From positions 558,001 through 622,000 of the forward strand of contig NZ_CP101823.1 in the NCBI RefSeq assembly GCF_024498175.1: a stretch of DNA of 64,000 nucleotides, written 5' to 3'. The position numbers and the translations under genes are program-made. Numbering within the stretch: the stretch's first letter is position 1; every line of letters starts with the position of its first letter. Positions 8,167 through 17,469 of the stretch are shown here, piece by piece. Under the pieces are notes generated by a model. The model searched no databases. It was not told the DNA's origin and saw nothing but the letters and a program-made list of their open reading frames with translations. The DNA is from Haloplanus salinarum. GTDB taxonomy: Archaea; Halobacteriota; Halobacteria; Halobacteriales; Haloferacaceae.

Positions 8167-9933
8167 ATGGGATCGTCGGACCCCTCGAACACGGGGCCGC
8201 GGGGCTACGCCTTCGAGGATATCGAAGTACTCGATCGTATCGGCGCGGGCGGGACCGCCGACGTCTACCGGGCGCGGATCGACGGCGTCGAGGGGGACCG
8301 CCGGATCGCACTCAAGACGCCGCGCCTCTCCGATTACGAGACCGTCGAGGCTTCCTTCTTCGACGACTTCGTCGAGGAGGCGAGCATCTGGAACCGGCTC
8401 GACGACCACGAGGGCATCGTCGACGTACTGGACTGGGGGACGGAGCCGTACCCCTGGATCGCGATGGAGTACATGGACGCCGGTCACCTGGGCGACCGTG
8501 CGCCCGACCTCCCCCTCGAACGGCGGGTCGACCTCTTCGCCGACGTCTGTGACGCCGTGTTTCACGCCCACAGACACGGGATCACCCACGGCGACATCAA
8601 GCCCGAGAACGTCCTGCTCACGCGGTCGGACGGGGAACTGGTCCCGAAGGTCGGGGACTGGGGGTTGGCGACGGTCCTGCTCGAACACTCGCGGTCGCGG
8701 GACGGGTTGACGATGGCGTACTCCGCACCGGAACAGATCGATCCCGACACACACGGCCGAACCGACGACCGTACGGACATCTACCAGCTCAGCGCCGTCG
8801 CGTACGAACTGTTCACGGGATCGACGCCGTTCGACGCGGCGGGCACCGGGGAACTCGTCCACCGGATCCTGCACGACCGGCCGACACCGCCGTCCGAGCG
8901 GGCCGACGTTCCCGCGCCCCTCGACGACGCGATCCTCACGGGGCTCGAACGGGACCGGGAGGACCGCTACGAGACGGTCCTGTACCTCCGCGACGCCGTC
9001 GAAGAGGCGATGTCGGCGGGCCGGACGACGCCGGACGGGACGGCGACCGACGACCGATCCGGACCGGCGGACGACCCCGACGACACCGAGGACGACGCCG
9101 GACGCAGCGTCGGCGGCGGACCGGCGACCGAACCGGACGTAGGAACGACGGCCGACGCCACCTCGACGACCGACGGGCGGACGGTGACCGAGTCGGCCAC
9201 CTCCGACGAGGGTCGGGGGCCGTCCGATCCGACCGAAACCGGTACCGTGACACTCGACGCGGCGAGCGACGACGCGCAGTCCGGTGGACTGATCGCCCGG
9301 CTCCACCGACCGGTCGAGTCGCTGGCGACCGGTCGCGGCGTCGCTGCCAGCGTCGCGTTCGCCGTTCACTACCCCCGGTCGATCGACCGGCGAACCCTGC
9401 GCAACTGGTGGGCGGTCGTGCTCGCGTCGACACTGGTGGTTCCGGCACCGCTCGTGATGGGGTTCGTCCTGGAGGCGATCCGCGGGGCGGCCGACGGCCG
9501 CGCACTGGAGTTTCGGCTGGGCGACGGGGCCTGGGCGGACCACTACCGACGCGGACTGGTGGGGTACGCACTCCCTCTCGGGCCCTTCCTGTTGTTCGCG
9601 GCCGTCGCCGAGCCGGGCGGCGCCGCCGCCAGCGCCACGACCGCCGAAGGGCTCGCGGCCACCCTGACGCTCGTCTCCTGGGTGCTCCTCCCGGGTCTGC
9701 TCTCGACGTACGCCACGGGGGGACTCTCGGCGCTCGCAACCCAGGCCCACTGGCGGGGGTACGCGACGCGGCACTACGTCGGGACGTTCGCGGGCACCCT
9801 CCTCGTGGGAGTGATCGCCTACTTCGTCGCGACGGGTCTCGCCCTCACCATCGTCGGCATCGTCGTCGCGTATCTGTACCCCATGGTCGCGGTCGGTGGG
9901 TTCCTGGGCCGACGCGTCCGCCCCGCCGACTGA
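8167..9933 (+). CDS. Membrane-anchored eukaryotic-like Ser/Thr protein kinase
   Basis: A 588-residue protein. The N-terminal kinase domain (about 20-275) has the glycine loop IGAGGTADVY (25-34), Lys50, catalytic HGDIKPEN (141-148), DWG (164-166) where most kinases have DFG, and YSAPEQ (185-190). A disordered Asp/Thr-rich linker (280-375) follows. The last 190 residues hold four or more hydrophobic helices resembling haloarchaeal DUF4013-type membrane domains. Substrates are unknown. I chose the ATG at 8167 because GGTTATG at 8135-8141 is about 29 nt upstream; GTG codons at 8158 and 8161 are alternatives. Confidence 0.88.
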   Translation: MGSSDPSNTGPRGYAFEDIEVLDRIGAGGTADVYRARIDGVEGDRRIALKTPRLSDYETVEASFFDDFVEEASIWNRLDDHEGIVDVLDWGTEPYPWIAMEYMDAGHLGDRAPDLPLERRVDLFADVCDAVFHAHRHGITHGDIKPENVLLTRSDGELVPKVGDWGLATVLLEHSRSRDGLTMAYSAPEQIDPDTHGRTDDRTDIYQLSAVAYELFTGSTPFDAAGTGELVHRILHDRPTPPSERADVPAPLDDAILTGLERDREDRYETVLYLRDAVEEAMSAGRTTPDGTATDDRSGPADDPDDTEDDAGRSVGGGPATEPDVGTTADATSTTDGRTVTESATSDEGRGPSDPTETGTVTLDAASDDAQSGGLIARLHRPVESLATGRGVAASVAFAVHYPRSIDRRTLRNWWAVVLASTLVVPAPLVMGFVLEAIRGAADGRALEFRLGDGAWADHYRRGLVGYALPLGPFLLFAAVAEPGGAAASATTAEGLAATLTLVSWVLLPGLLSTYATGGLSALATQAHWRGYATRHYVGTFAGTLLVGVIAYFVATGLALTIVGIVVAYLYPMVAVGGFLGRRVRPAD

Positions 9934-9970
9934 GCGGAGCCGTTTTGTCCGTGGGCGCGCGAGAGCCGCC

Positions 9971-10435
9971 ATGACTCGCGACGAACTCCCGCGGCTCCGG
10001 ACGGTCGCGGACTACCAGTTCGGGGCCGGCGCCGGCCGGGCGCTCTTCCCGCCCGACGAGGCGCCGACGGTGACGCGCTCGACGAGCGGTCGCCCCCGGC
10101 AGGTCCGCGTCGACGCCGGTCGACTCGTCTCCTACGGCACCGACGGCCGGTTCACGCTCGGCCTCGAGGGTGGCCGACGGCTGGTCGACGCGCTCCCCGA
10201 TCCGGAGGCACGCGTCGTCGTCGGCTCCGAGAGCGAGCCGTTCGTCCGCGACGGCAAGAACGTCTTCGCGAAGTTCGTCCGGGCCGTCGACGACGACGTA
10301 CGCCCGCGCGACGAGGTGGCAGTGGTCCACGACGACGGCGACCTGCTGGCCGTGGGCCGGGCGGAACTCGCTGCCGACGCCATGCGCGACTTCGAGACGG
10401 GGATGGCGGTGAAGGTGCGCGCCGGCGCCGATTAG
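9971..10435 (+). CDS. PUA-domain RNA-binding protein
   Basis: A 154-residue protein. The C-terminal 75 residues (RVVVGSESEPFVRDGKNVFA, DEVAVVHDDGDLLAVGRAEL) form a typical PUA fold, as found in archaeal tRNA-guanine transglycosylase and rRNA/tRNA modification enzymes. The N-terminal half resembles the segment preceding PUA in archaeosine-synthesis proteins, with no catalytic motif visible, so an RNA-binding accessory role is most likely. A CGTTTTG box 28 nt before the ATG suits a leaderless message. The stop overlaps the stop of the convergent protease gene by 4 nt. Confidence 0.8.
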   Translation: MTRDELPRLRTVADYQFGAGAGRALFPPDEAPTVTRSTSGRPRQVRVDAGRLVSYGTDGRFTLGLEGGRRLVDALPDPEARVVVGSESEPFVRDGKNVFAKFVRAVDDDVRPRDEVAVVHDDGDLLAVGRAELAADAMRDFETGMAVKVRAGAD

Positions 10436-11430
10436 AGGTACGGCGCCAGGCCGAGCGCCCGCACGAGCGACACGCCCGCGAGAGTCGATCCGAGGAGGTA
10501 GCCGCCGATGGCGCCGCCGTTCAGGAGCGGCAGACCGGCGTGAGCCCGTCCCTTCATCACCGCCCACAGCAGGACGCCGAGCCCGAGGAAGGTCCCAACC
10601 ATCGCCAGGAGCGCGGGGAGGTTGAGCGCGGGGAGGGCGGCCACGCCGAGCGACGGCGCCGGCGAGAAGAAGGCGCCGCTCGCGACCATCACCGTCGGCA
10701 TCACGGCGTCGCCGAGGCCGATGAAGAAGGCGTTCCGTTCGCCCTCGGCGCCGTCCGCATCGCCGCTCCCCTCGCCGTCCGCCGCCACCGGATCGTCGTC
10801 CTCGTGGACCTCGTTCGCGCCGCCGAAGTCGTCGTCGAGCAGCGAGTACGAGAGCGTGAGCGGGACGACGAGGATGACGGGCACGCGGAGGTCCATCACG
10901 CCCTCGGCGAGGCTGAGCATGTGGCGGGTCCCGTAGACGCTGATGGCGTCGTACACCGCGAGCACGGACAGGAGAACGATGGCGGGCAGGAGGCCGAAAC
11001 TGATGCCGAACAGGGCGCCGGCGCCGATGCCCATCACCACGCCGGCGCCGTCGATGACGTACCACTCGGGGTAGACCAGCAACGCGACGGCGACGCCGAC
11101 CGAGAGGGCGACCGCGAGGACGTTGACGGCGCCGACGACGACCAGCGGCGGGGTGACGACGCCGAAGACGTACCACGAGACGAGGGCACTGGAGAGGACG
11201 ACGACCGCCCGGACAGCCCGCTCGAAGGCGTACTTGAAGGCCGCGAGCATCGCCCCTGTGGCGACGAGGATGGCGGCGAAGTAGACGAGGCTGTTGGTCG
11301 GGTCGGAGGGGTCCTCGACGGCCTGATAGCCGGCCGTCTCGAACGGGCCGACCATCGCCAGCGCGCCGACCTGGACGAGCAAGAACAGCGCCGCGGCGAC
11401 GGCGACGCCACGGGCCTCGCGTGCGTTCAT
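10432..11430 (-). CDS. Presenilin/signal-peptide-peptidase-type intramembrane aspartyl protease
   Basis: A 332-residue polytopic membrane protein of the archaeal presenilin homologue (PSH, A22) family. The two catalytic aspartates are in place: Asp161 in VYDAISVY (YD motif) and Asp241 in GLGDAVMP (GxGD motif). A C-terminal GLPLLNGG corresponds to the PAL-type motif. About nine hydrophobic helices flank an acidic loop (about 200-232). It should cleave transmembrane substrates within the bilayer; the substrate is unknown. The ATG at 11430 is clear. It is divergent from the next membrane-protein gene and overlaps convergent PUA by TTAG. Confidence 0.92.
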   Translation of the reverse strand: MNAREARGVAVAAALFLLVQVGALAMVGPFETAGYQAVEDPSDPTNSLVYFAAILVATGAMLAAFKYAFERAVRAVVVLSSALVSWYVFGVVTPPLVVVGAVNVLAVALSVGVAVALLVYPEWYVIDGAGVVMGIGAGALFGISFGLLPAIVLLSVLAVYDAISVYGTRHMLSLAEGVMDLRVPVILVVPLTLSYSLLDDDFGGANEVHEDDDPVAADGEGSGDADGAEGERNAFFIGLGDAVMPTVMVASGAFFSPAPSLGVAALPALNLPALLAMVGTFLGLGVLLWAVMKGRAHAGLPLLNGGAIGGYLLGSTLAGVSLVRALGLAPYL

Positions 11431-11564
11431 GCTCGTCCGTTGGTCGGGGGGTGGTTTGGTGGTTGCGACTCTCCGTCCGATCCCGTGTCGTGGGCGGGTC
11501 CGCGGGTCGACGGCCGATCCGCCCAGTCGATACGGTCAACACCGTGGGCCCCCTATTCCCGCCG

Positions 11565-13202
11565 ATGTCCTCCCTCGCGGAAGCCCTCCGGTTCGTCACT
11601 CGTCGGATCGCTCGACTGCGTGGCCGGTCGCCACGGTCGCTCGGCGGCGGCGCACTCATCGCCCTGGCGGTGATCGCCGCCGTCGGCTGGTATTTCCGTC
11701 CGTGGCTGCACGGCATCGTCTACGCGATATACACGACGCCGATCCTCCCCGTCGCCCTGCTCGTCGCCGGCCTCGTGGTGTACGGCCTCCACCAGCGAAC
11801 GACCCTGGTCGGCCCACAGGTCGCGCTCGCCGTGTTCCTGCTCGTCCTCGTCGTCGGGAGCGGAGTCGCGGGGTTGCTGGCCGGCGAACGGCTCGGCAAA
11901 TCGACCCTCGAGTCGGCGACGACGGCCGACTCGCTCGCCGAGACCGACTCGGGGATGCCGCGTGTCGTCCCGAAAAGCGTCGCCGCGCGGTACGCCTCGA
12001 ACACGCTCAACTTCCCCCAGTACCGGATCACCGGAAGCGAAGTGACCGTCGACGACGGAACGCCCTACTGGTCGTACGCACTCGCGCCGGACGGGACGTA
12101 CAACCACTTCACCAAGCGACAGCACGGGACCGTCCTCATCGACATGACCGAGCAGAACGCCGAGGTGCGGACGATCACCGGCGACTTGGAGCGCGGCATC
12201 GGGCCGGCGTTTTACAACAACTACCGGTTCGAACTGCTCAAGCGCGGCCAGTATCTCGTCGACTACGGCGACCCGTTCATGGTCGTCAAAGATGGCGAGC
12301 AGTACATCGCGGTCCCGTACACGACGCCGACCTTCCACTGGGCGCCGCTCCCGTACACGACGCCGGAGTGGGGTGGGGTCGCGCTGATCGACGGCGACGG
12401 CAACGTCGAGGACCTCAGCCCCGAGGAGGCGCGTCGCCACCCGGCGCTCGAAGAGCAGAAGCTCTACCCGTTCGCCCTCGCCCGCAAAAAGGTCGCGACG
12501 ACGAAATACCGGCGCGGGATCGTCAACACGTTCACGAGCCACGAAGACGAAATCGAGGTGGCACCCGTTCCGGGCGCGGACAACGACCAACCGTTCTTGG
12601 TGTTCACCGAAGACGGGCCGGAGTACGTCGTCGCGGTCGAACCGTACGGCGAGGCCCAGGGGCTCAAGGAGATCTGGACCGTCGACAGCCGGACCGGCGA
12701 CTACGAGGTGTACACCCCCGACCAGTCGCTGTTCGGCGCCAGGAAGGCGACCGACTACGTTCGGCAGGCGGCACGGACGACCGACTGGAACCGGTTCACC
12801 CCCTCGGAGCCAGTCCCCGTCGTCGTGGACGGGCAACTCTACTGGCAGGTTCGTGTCGTTCCTGGCGATAGCAGTGGTATCGCGTACATCGCGTTCGTCC
12901 ACGCCCGGTCGAGCGACGTGCAGGAGGTCTCGACGACCCGCGAGGTCGTCGCGTTCCTCGACGGCGACGTCGGCGCCGCCGACGACGGCTCGACGGAGGG
13001 GCGCCGTCCCTCGCTGATCGTCCAGCGCGTCGCGCCGAACGGCACCGTCGTCGGGACGCTTGCGGTCTACGGCAACGAATCCGTCCGGGTCGTGCAAGGT
13101 ACTGCGACGGCGACGAACGGGACGGCGACGAACGGGACGGCGACGAACGGGACGGCGACGAACGGGACGGCGACGAACGGGACGGCGACCGCGGCGGCCT
13201 GA
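11565..13202 (+). CDS. Membrane protein with large extracellular domain and repeated N-glycosylation tail
   Basis: A 545-residue protein not recognised by function. Hydrophobic helices near residues 26-48, 54-74 and 83-103 are followed by an approximately 390-residue soluble domain, beta-rich and Tyr/Pro-rich, probably outside the cell. The C-terminus contains five tandem TNGTA units, each holding an N-G-T sequon, a likely target of archaeal AglB N-glycosylation. I chose the ATG at 11565 (MSSLAEALRF). The upstream open frame overlaps the start of the divergent protease gene. Its role may be envelope-related, but that is inference. Confidence 0.75.
   Translation: MSSLAEALRFVTRRIARLRGRSPRSLGGGALIALAVIAAVGWYFRPWLHGIVYAIYTTPILPVALLVAGLVVYGLHQRTTLVGPQVALAVFLLVLVVGSGVAGLLAGERLGKSTLESATTADSLAETDSGMPRVVPKSVAARYASNTLNFPQYRITGSEVTVDDGTPYWSYALAPDGTYNHFTKRQHGTVLIDMTEQNAEVRTITGDLERGIGPAFYNNYRFELLKRGQYLVDYGDPFMVVKDGEQYIAVPYTTPTFHWAPLPYTTPEWGGVALIDGDGNVEDLSPEEARRHPALEEQKLYPFALARKKVATTKYRRGIVNTFTSHEDEIEVAPVPGADNDQPFLVFTEDGPEYVVAVEPYGEAQGLKEIWTVDSRTGDYEVYTPDQSLFGARKATDYVRQAARTTDWNRFTPSEPVPVVVDGQLYWQVRVVPGDSSGIAYIAFVHARSSDVQEVSTTREVVAFLDGDVGAADDGSTEGRRPSLIVQRVAPNGTVVGTLAVYGNESVRVVQGTATATNGTATNGTATNGTATNGTATNGTATAAA
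13113..13187 (+). repeat. Tandem repeat of five identical 15-bp units
   Basis: Five perfect copies of a 15-bp unit (13113, 13128, 13143, 13158 and 13173) encode TNGTA, each with an N-glycosylation sequon. Perfect identity suggests recent expansion and likely copy-number variation between strains. Confidence 0.95.
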
Positions 13203-13248
13203 CGCTCGGTGCCGGGCCGCCGCGGGGTGTGGCCGTGACGACCCGGGG

Positions 13249-13488
13249 CTAGCGCGTGTACAGTTTCTCGCCGAGGAGGTCGGGCAACCGGATGCGGTCG
13301 TCGGGCGAGACGGCGAGGTAGGGGCGGTCGACGGGCCCGAAGACGTCGACGACGCGACCCACGCCCGAGAGCGACTCGTCGACGGCCATCGTGCCGATGT
13401 CGGGTGCGTCGTCGCCGTCGTCGCCGTCGTCGGGGCGGACGATGGCGAGACCCTGTGCGGTCCGGGTGACGGTGCCGAGACGGCGCAC
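13249..13488 (-). CDS. gar1: H/ACA ribonucleoprotein protein Gar1
   Basis: A 79-residue Gar1, the small beta-barrel subunit that docks on Cbf5 in H/ACA guide-RNA pseudouridylation particles. Features are MRRLGTVTRTAQGLAIVR at the start, VGRVVDVFGPVDRPYLAV in the centre, and a C-terminal LGEKLY. The start is GTG at 13488, two bases after the srp19 stop, so the two genes form a translationally close pair. An acidic insert (about 20-28) is typical of halophilic adaptation. Length is normal for archaeal Gar1. Confidence 0.9.
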   Translation of the reverse strand: MRRLGTVTRTAQGLAIVRPDDGDDGDDAPDIGTMAVDESLSGVGRVVDVFGPVDRPYLAVSPDDRIRLPDLLGEKLYTR

Positions 13489-13490
13489 GG

Positions 13491-13769
13491 TCAGTCCCGT
13501 AGGATCGCCACGTAGGCCGCGACGGCCTGGACGAGGTCGGTCTTCGAGGCGTCGTCCGCCCCCTTGACGAGCACCCGGCCGCGGGGTTCGTACTCCCGAG
13601 GGTAGGTCTTGTCACGTTCGATGACCGCGTCGTAGCCGACCTGCTGGACGGACTCGGCGATCTCGTCGACCGTCGGGTCGTCGATCGCCTCGTCGAGGGG
13701 GACGCGCCGCCCTTCGGCGCGACTCTTCGTCGCGTCCAGGTAGGCCGGCCAGATGACGTTCTCCACCAT
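13491..13769 (-). CDS. srp19: Signal recognition particle 19 kDa protein
   Basis: A 92-residue SRP19 that binds 7S RNA and promotes SRP54 loading. Signatures are the opening [21 protein letters not shown] and [17 protein letters not shown] chose the ATG at 13769, which matches the family start; upstream in-frame codons add 19 uncharacteristic residues. It heads a srp19-gar1 pair with a 2-bp gap. It is divergent from the cobalamin transporter genes across 158 bp. Confidence 0.95.
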   Translation of the reverse strand: MVENVIWPAYLDATKSRAEGRRVPLDEAIDDPTVDEIAESVQQVGYDAVIERDKTYPREYEPRGRVLVKGADDASKTDLVQAVAAYVAILRD

Positions 13770-13897
13770 ACGGACACGCCGCGGGCCGACCCTAATACGG
13801 TTTTGGATGGGGGCGGTGATCTTCACCCGGAGCGTCCCCCGGCCCGGGCGGATCGGCCGGGTCCCGGAGGCCGGCTCGCTCCCCGTCGTACAACAAG

Positions 13898-13904
13898 CCT
13901 TTAC
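13898..13904 (+). promoter_or_regulatory. TATA-like box of btuCD
   Basis: CCTTTAC lies about 26-28 nt before the btuC ATG at 13928, suggesting a leaderless btuCD message. I see no cobalamin-riboswitch-like structure in the 158-bp gap. Confidence 0.4.
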
Positions 13905-13927
13905 CCACTGTAAGCAGGGTTTAGTGT

Positions 13928-14938
13928 ATGCACGTCGGCGTTCGGACGGGCGCGTGGGTCGGCGGGTTGTCCGCCACGCTCGTGGCCGTGGCGCTCGTCA
14001 GTTCCGCCGTCGGCCCGGTCACCATCGGCGTCGGGAGCGTCGCCGACATCGCGCTCGCGGCCCTCCTCGGTGGGACCAGCGACGCCCCGACGACCCACCG
14101 GACCATCGTCCTCTCGATCCGGATGCCCCGGATCGCCCTGGGTGCCGTCGTCGGCTTCGCGCTCGCGGCCGCGGGGACGGTCATGCAGGGCTTCTTCCGG
14201 AACCCCATGGCCGACCCCTCCATCGTCGGCGTCTCCGCGGGGGCGGCCACCGGCGCCGTCGCCGCCATCGTCGCGCCCGTCTCGGTGCCTTTCGGCCTGC
14301 CCGCCGCCGCCTTCGCCGGCGCCCTGCTCGCCGCCTTCGGCGTCTACCTCATCGCGAGCGAGGGCGGCCGGACGCCCGTCGAGACGCTGTTGCTCGCCGG
14401 TATCGCGGTCCAGACGTTCCTCGGGGCGGTCGTCTCCTTTCTCCTCGTCAACGCGGGTCGTGACCTCCGGGAGGCCATCTACTGGCTGATGGGCCACCTC
14501 CACGACAGCACGTGGACCGAGGCGACCGTCGCCGCGGCCGTCGTCGTCCCCGGCTTCTTCGCCCTGCTCGCCTACGCGCGCGACCTGAACGTCCTCCTCC
14601 TCGGCGAGGAGGACGCCCACTCGCTGGGCATCGAGGTCGAGCGCACGAAGCGACTCCTCCTCGCCGTCTCGAGTCTCCTGACCGCGGCCGCCGTCGCCGT
14701 CGCCGGCGTCATCGGCTTCGTCGGCCTCGTCGTCCCGCACGTCATGCGGCTGCTCGTCGGTCCCGATCACCGCATCCTCCTCCCCACGAGCGCGCTGGCC
14801 GGCGCCGCCTTCCTCGTCGCCACGGACACGATTGCCCGCTCCGGCACCGCCGAGGTTCCGGTCGGCATCGTCACCGCCGCCGTCGGCGCCCCTTTCTTCC
14901 TCTACCTGCTCCGAAACCGCGAGGTGAACGCGCCGTGA
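13928..14938 (+). CDS. btuC: Cobalamin/iron-siderophore-type ABC transporter permease
   Basis: A 336-residue inner-membrane permease of the FecCD/BtuC family with about ten hydrophobic helices. Family segments are [40 protein letters not shown] and the coupling-helix region [20 protein letters not shown]. The ATPase gene starts within its stop codon (GTGA overlap), so both are co-translated. No periplasmic binding protein gene is adjacent here. The btu name follows the usual haloarchaeal annotation; a siderophore or haem substrate is possible. Confidence 0.88.
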   Translation: MHVGVRTGAWVGGLSATLVAVALVSSAVGPVTIGVGSVADIALAALLGGTSDAPTTHRTIVLSIRMPRIALGAVVGFALAAAGTVMQGFFRNPMADPSIVGVSAGAATGAVAAIVAPVSVPFGLPAAAFAGALLAAFGVYLIASEGGRTPVETLLLAGIAVQTFLGAVVSFLLVNAGRDLREAIYWLMGHLHDSTWTEATVAAAVVVPGFFALLAYARDLNVLLLGEEDAHSLGIEVERTKRLLLAVSSLLTAAAVAVAGVIGFVGLVVPHVMRLLVGPDHRILLPTSALAGAAFLVATDTIARSGTAEVPVGIVTAAVGAPFFLYLLRNREVNAP

Positions 14939-16233
14939 CCGACCCCGCAATCGCCGTCGACGACGTCGTCGTCGAGTTCGGGGGCGTGACCGTCCTCGAC
15001 GGGGTGTCGACGACCGTCCCCTCGGGAACCTTCGTCGGTCTCGTCGGCCCCAACGGCGCGGGGAAGACGACGCTGCTCCGGACGATCACCGGCGCGCTCG
15101 ACCCCACCGCGGGGAGCGTCGCGGTGACCGGTGAGCGACTCGCAGACCGCTCCTCCCGCGCGGCGAGTCGTCTCGTGGCGACCGTCCCCCAGTCCACCGC
15201 CTCGACGTTCGCGTTCGACGTGCGCCGGATCGTGGCGATGGGCCGGACACCCCACGTGGACCGACTCGGCTCGCCCACCCCCGCCGACCGGCGGGCGGTC
15301 GCGACGGCGATGGAACGGACCGACGTCACCGACTTCGCCGACCGCCCGGTGACCGAGGTCAGCGGCGGCGAGCGCCAGCGGGTGTTCCTCGCCCGCGCGC
15401 TCGCCCAGGACACGCCCGTCCTCCTCCTCGACGAGCCGACATCGGACCTCGACGTGAACCACCAGGTGCGGACGCTGGAACTCGTCGCGGCCCTCGTCGA
15501 GGAGGGGCGGACCGTCGTCGCCGCCATCCACGACCTCGACCTGGCGGCGCGGTACTGCGACGAACTCCGGCTGCTCGCGGACGGCCGGATCCGGGCCGCC
15601 GGCCCGCCCGAGTCGGTCCTCACCGACGCGACCGTCGAGGCCGCGTTCGACACCCGGGCGACGGTCGTCGACCACCCCGTCACCGGCACGGCGTCGGTGA
15701 CCGCGTTCGCCGGCGTGGACGCGGGCGACGCCGCCGGTCGCGTCCACGTCGTCGGCGGCGGCGGCGCGGCCACGCCCCTCCTCCACCGCCTCGACGCCGC
15801 CGGCTTCGACCTCTCGGTCGGCCCCGTCGGCGCGGCCGACCGCGACGCCGAGACGGCGCGGGCCCTCGACGCCGACCCCGTGACCGTCCCGCCGTACGCG
15901 TCCGTTGACGACGCGACCCGCGCCACCGTCGCCGAGCGCGTCCGCCGTGCCGACGCCACCGTGGTCGCTCCCGTCGCCGTCGCCGACGGCAACCTCCCCG
16001 CACTCCGGGTCGCCGGCGAAACCACGTCGCTCGTCGTCGTCGACGGCGGCCCCTTCGAGGCGCGCAACCACGCCGGTGCCGCCGGCCGACGGGTGGACGC
16101 GACGCTCCGGGAGCGTGGCCACGTGGTCGCCGCCGCCGACCTCGTCGACGCCGTTCGGACTGCGGTCGCCGCCGACGGCGACGGCGTCCGCTCCCAGTAC
16201 GGGAGCGTCGACTCCGACGGCCCCCGCCCCTGA
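14935..16233 (+). CDS. btuD: ABC transporter ATP-binding protein with C-terminal extension
   Basis: A 432-residue protein. Residues 1-250 are a full ABC ATPase with Walker [11 protein letters not shown]-loop, signature VSGGERQR, Walker [13 protein letters not shown] and switch His in AAIHDLDLA. Residues 250-432 form a second domain with a Gly-rich turn ([17 protein letters not shown]) and Rossmann-like alternation, absent from bacterial BtuD and of unknown role. The GTG start at 14935 overlaps the btuC stop. It energises import through BtuC. Confidence 0.88.
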   Translation: MTDPAIAVDDVVVEFGGVTVLDGVSTTVPSGTFVGLVGPNGAGKTTLLRTITGALDPTAGSVAVTGERLADRSSRAASRLVATVPQSTASTFAFDVRRIVAMGRTPHVDRLGSPTPADRRAVATAMERTDVTDFADRPVTEVSGGERQRVFLARALAQDTPVLLLDEPTSDLDVNHQVRTLELVAALVEEGRTVVAAIHDLDLAARYCDELRLLADGRIRAAGPPESVLTDATVEAAFDTRATVVDHPVTGTASVTAFAGVDAGDAAGRVHVVGGGGAATPLLHRLDAAGFDLSVGPVGAADRDAETARALDADPVTVPPYASVDDATRATVAERVRRADATVVAPVAVADGNLPALRVAGETTSLVVVDGGPFEARNHAGAAGRRVDATLRERGHVVAAADLVDAVRTAVAADGDGVRSQYGSVDSDGPRP

Positions 16234-16280
16234 TCGGGCCGAAACGCCACCCTTACTCCCGCCGGGGACGATCCCTCGGC

Positions 16281-17288
16281 ATGGAACGGCCGTGCGTTCG
16301 CGTCCCACGCGAGGCTGGCGAGCGAACCCGTCGAGCCCTTGCCGACGCCGACCTCGTCGACGAGGATCACGAAATCGTCGTCGACGACGACGTCATCTAT
16401 CTCCCCGTGACCGACCCCGAGTCGCTGTCGGGCGACTACGAAGTGGTGTACCGCGACGTCCCCGCACACGACCGCCAGCGGACGCCAGCCGACCTGCTGG
16501 GGTTCGATCCCTCCTACGAGCGTCTCGGGGACGTGGCCATCCTCGATACGGACGACTCCGAACGCGCCGACCGGATCGCCCAGGCCATCCTCGAGTCGGA
16601 TCTGCCGGTCCGGGCCGTGATCGACCGCGCCTCGAAAGTGAAAGGCGACCTCCGGGTGCGCGACTGGACCGTCCTCGCGACCGACCCCGACGACGGGGAC
16701 GACCGCCCGGCGACGGAAACCGTCCACCGCGAGTACGGCTTCGAGTACCTGCTCGACCTCGCGGCGGTCTACTTCTCGCCACGCCTGGCCACCGAGCGCC
16801 ACCGCGTCACCGAATCCGTCGCGGCCGACGAACGCGCCGTCGACATGTTCGCCGGCGTCGGCCCCTTCGTCGTTCCGATGGCCGCCCGTGGAGCGACCGT
16901 CGTGGGCGTCGACCTCAACCCCGCCGCCGTCGAGTACCTCCGCGAGAACGCGCGCCGGAACGGCGTCGCGGACCGCGTAACCGCCGTCGAGGGCGACGTG
17001 CGGGACGTCGCCGCCGACTACGCCGGCTGGGCCGACCGGATCGTGATGAACCTCCCCCACAGCGCCGACGACTTCCTCGACGCCGCCGTCACCCTCGCCG
17101 GCGACGACTGCGTCATCCACTACTACGACATCCAACACGAGGACGACCCCTTCGGCCCGGGCGAGGCGGCCATCCGCGACGCCGCCGAACCCGCGGGCTA
17201 CGACGTCGAGGTGCTGACCCGACACGTGGTCCGGTCGTACGCGCCACACGAACTCAACGTCTGTCTCGACGTGCGACTGTCCCGGTGA
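16281..17288 (+). CDS. trm5: tRNA (guanine(37)-N1)-methyltransferase
   Basis: A 335-residue Trm5-type enzyme that methylates G37 next to the anticodon, preventing frameshifting. The SAM-binding motif is DMFAGVGPFVVPMA (about residues 193-206), then GVDLNPAAVEYLRENARRN and the catalytic NLPHSADDFLDAA. The N-terminal 130 residues correspond to the tRNA-binding D1/D2 domains. The ATG at 16281 has a CCTTACTC box about 28 nt upstream. It is followed closely by tRNA-Thr. Confidence 0.93.
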   Translation: MERPCVRVPREAGERTRRALADADLVDEDHEIVVDDDVIYLPVTDPESLSGDYEVVYRDVPAHDRQRTPADLLGFDPSYERLGDVAILDTDDSERADRIAQAILESDLPVRAVIDRASKVKGDLRVRDWTVLATDPDDGDDRPATETVHREYGFEYLLDLAAVYFSPRLATERHRVTESVAADERAVDMFAGVGPFVVPMAARGATVVGVDLNPAAVEYLRENARRNGVADRVTAVEGDVRDVAADYAGWADRIVMNLPHSADDFLDAAVTLAGDDCVIHYYDIQHEDDPFGPGEAAIRDAAEPAGYDVEVLTRHVVRSYAPHELNVCLDVRLSR

Positions 17289-17308
17289 GGGCAGGCCGTT
17301 TCGGAACC

Positions 17309-17315
17309 CTTATTT
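17309..17315 (+). promoter_or_regulatory. TATA-like box of tRNA-Thr
   Basis: CTTATTT ends 28 nt upstream of the tRNA 5' end, the normal archaeal tRNA promoter spacing. Confidence 0.5.
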
Positions 17316-17342
17316 GAGTCATGGCAGTACGGTGGAGTGCGC

Positions 17343-17416
17343 GCCGGTGTAGCTCAGACTGGCAGAGCGATTCCTTCGTAAGGAATAGGCCGAGGGTTCA
17401 AATCCCTCCACCGGCT
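17343..17416 (+). tRNA. tRNA-Thr (anticodon CGT)
   Basis: A 74-nt cloverleaf. The acceptor stem GCCGGTG pairs with CACCGGC. The anticodon stem ATTCC/GGAAT encloses loop TTCGTAA, giving anticodon CGT that reads ACG. A canonical T-loop GTTCAAATC and discriminator U follow. No CCA is encoded and no intron is present. Confidence 0.96.
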
Positions 17417-17469
17417 TTCTGCTGCGAACGACGTGAGCAGCGAAAGCTGTGACGGAACTGCCTGGACCC

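Noticed and set aside
14871-17249. A 792-codon minus-strand frame opposite btuD and trm5
   Set aside because: Repetitive Ser/Arg/Pro/Thr composition with no motif; both opposite-strand genes have intact catalytic motifs.
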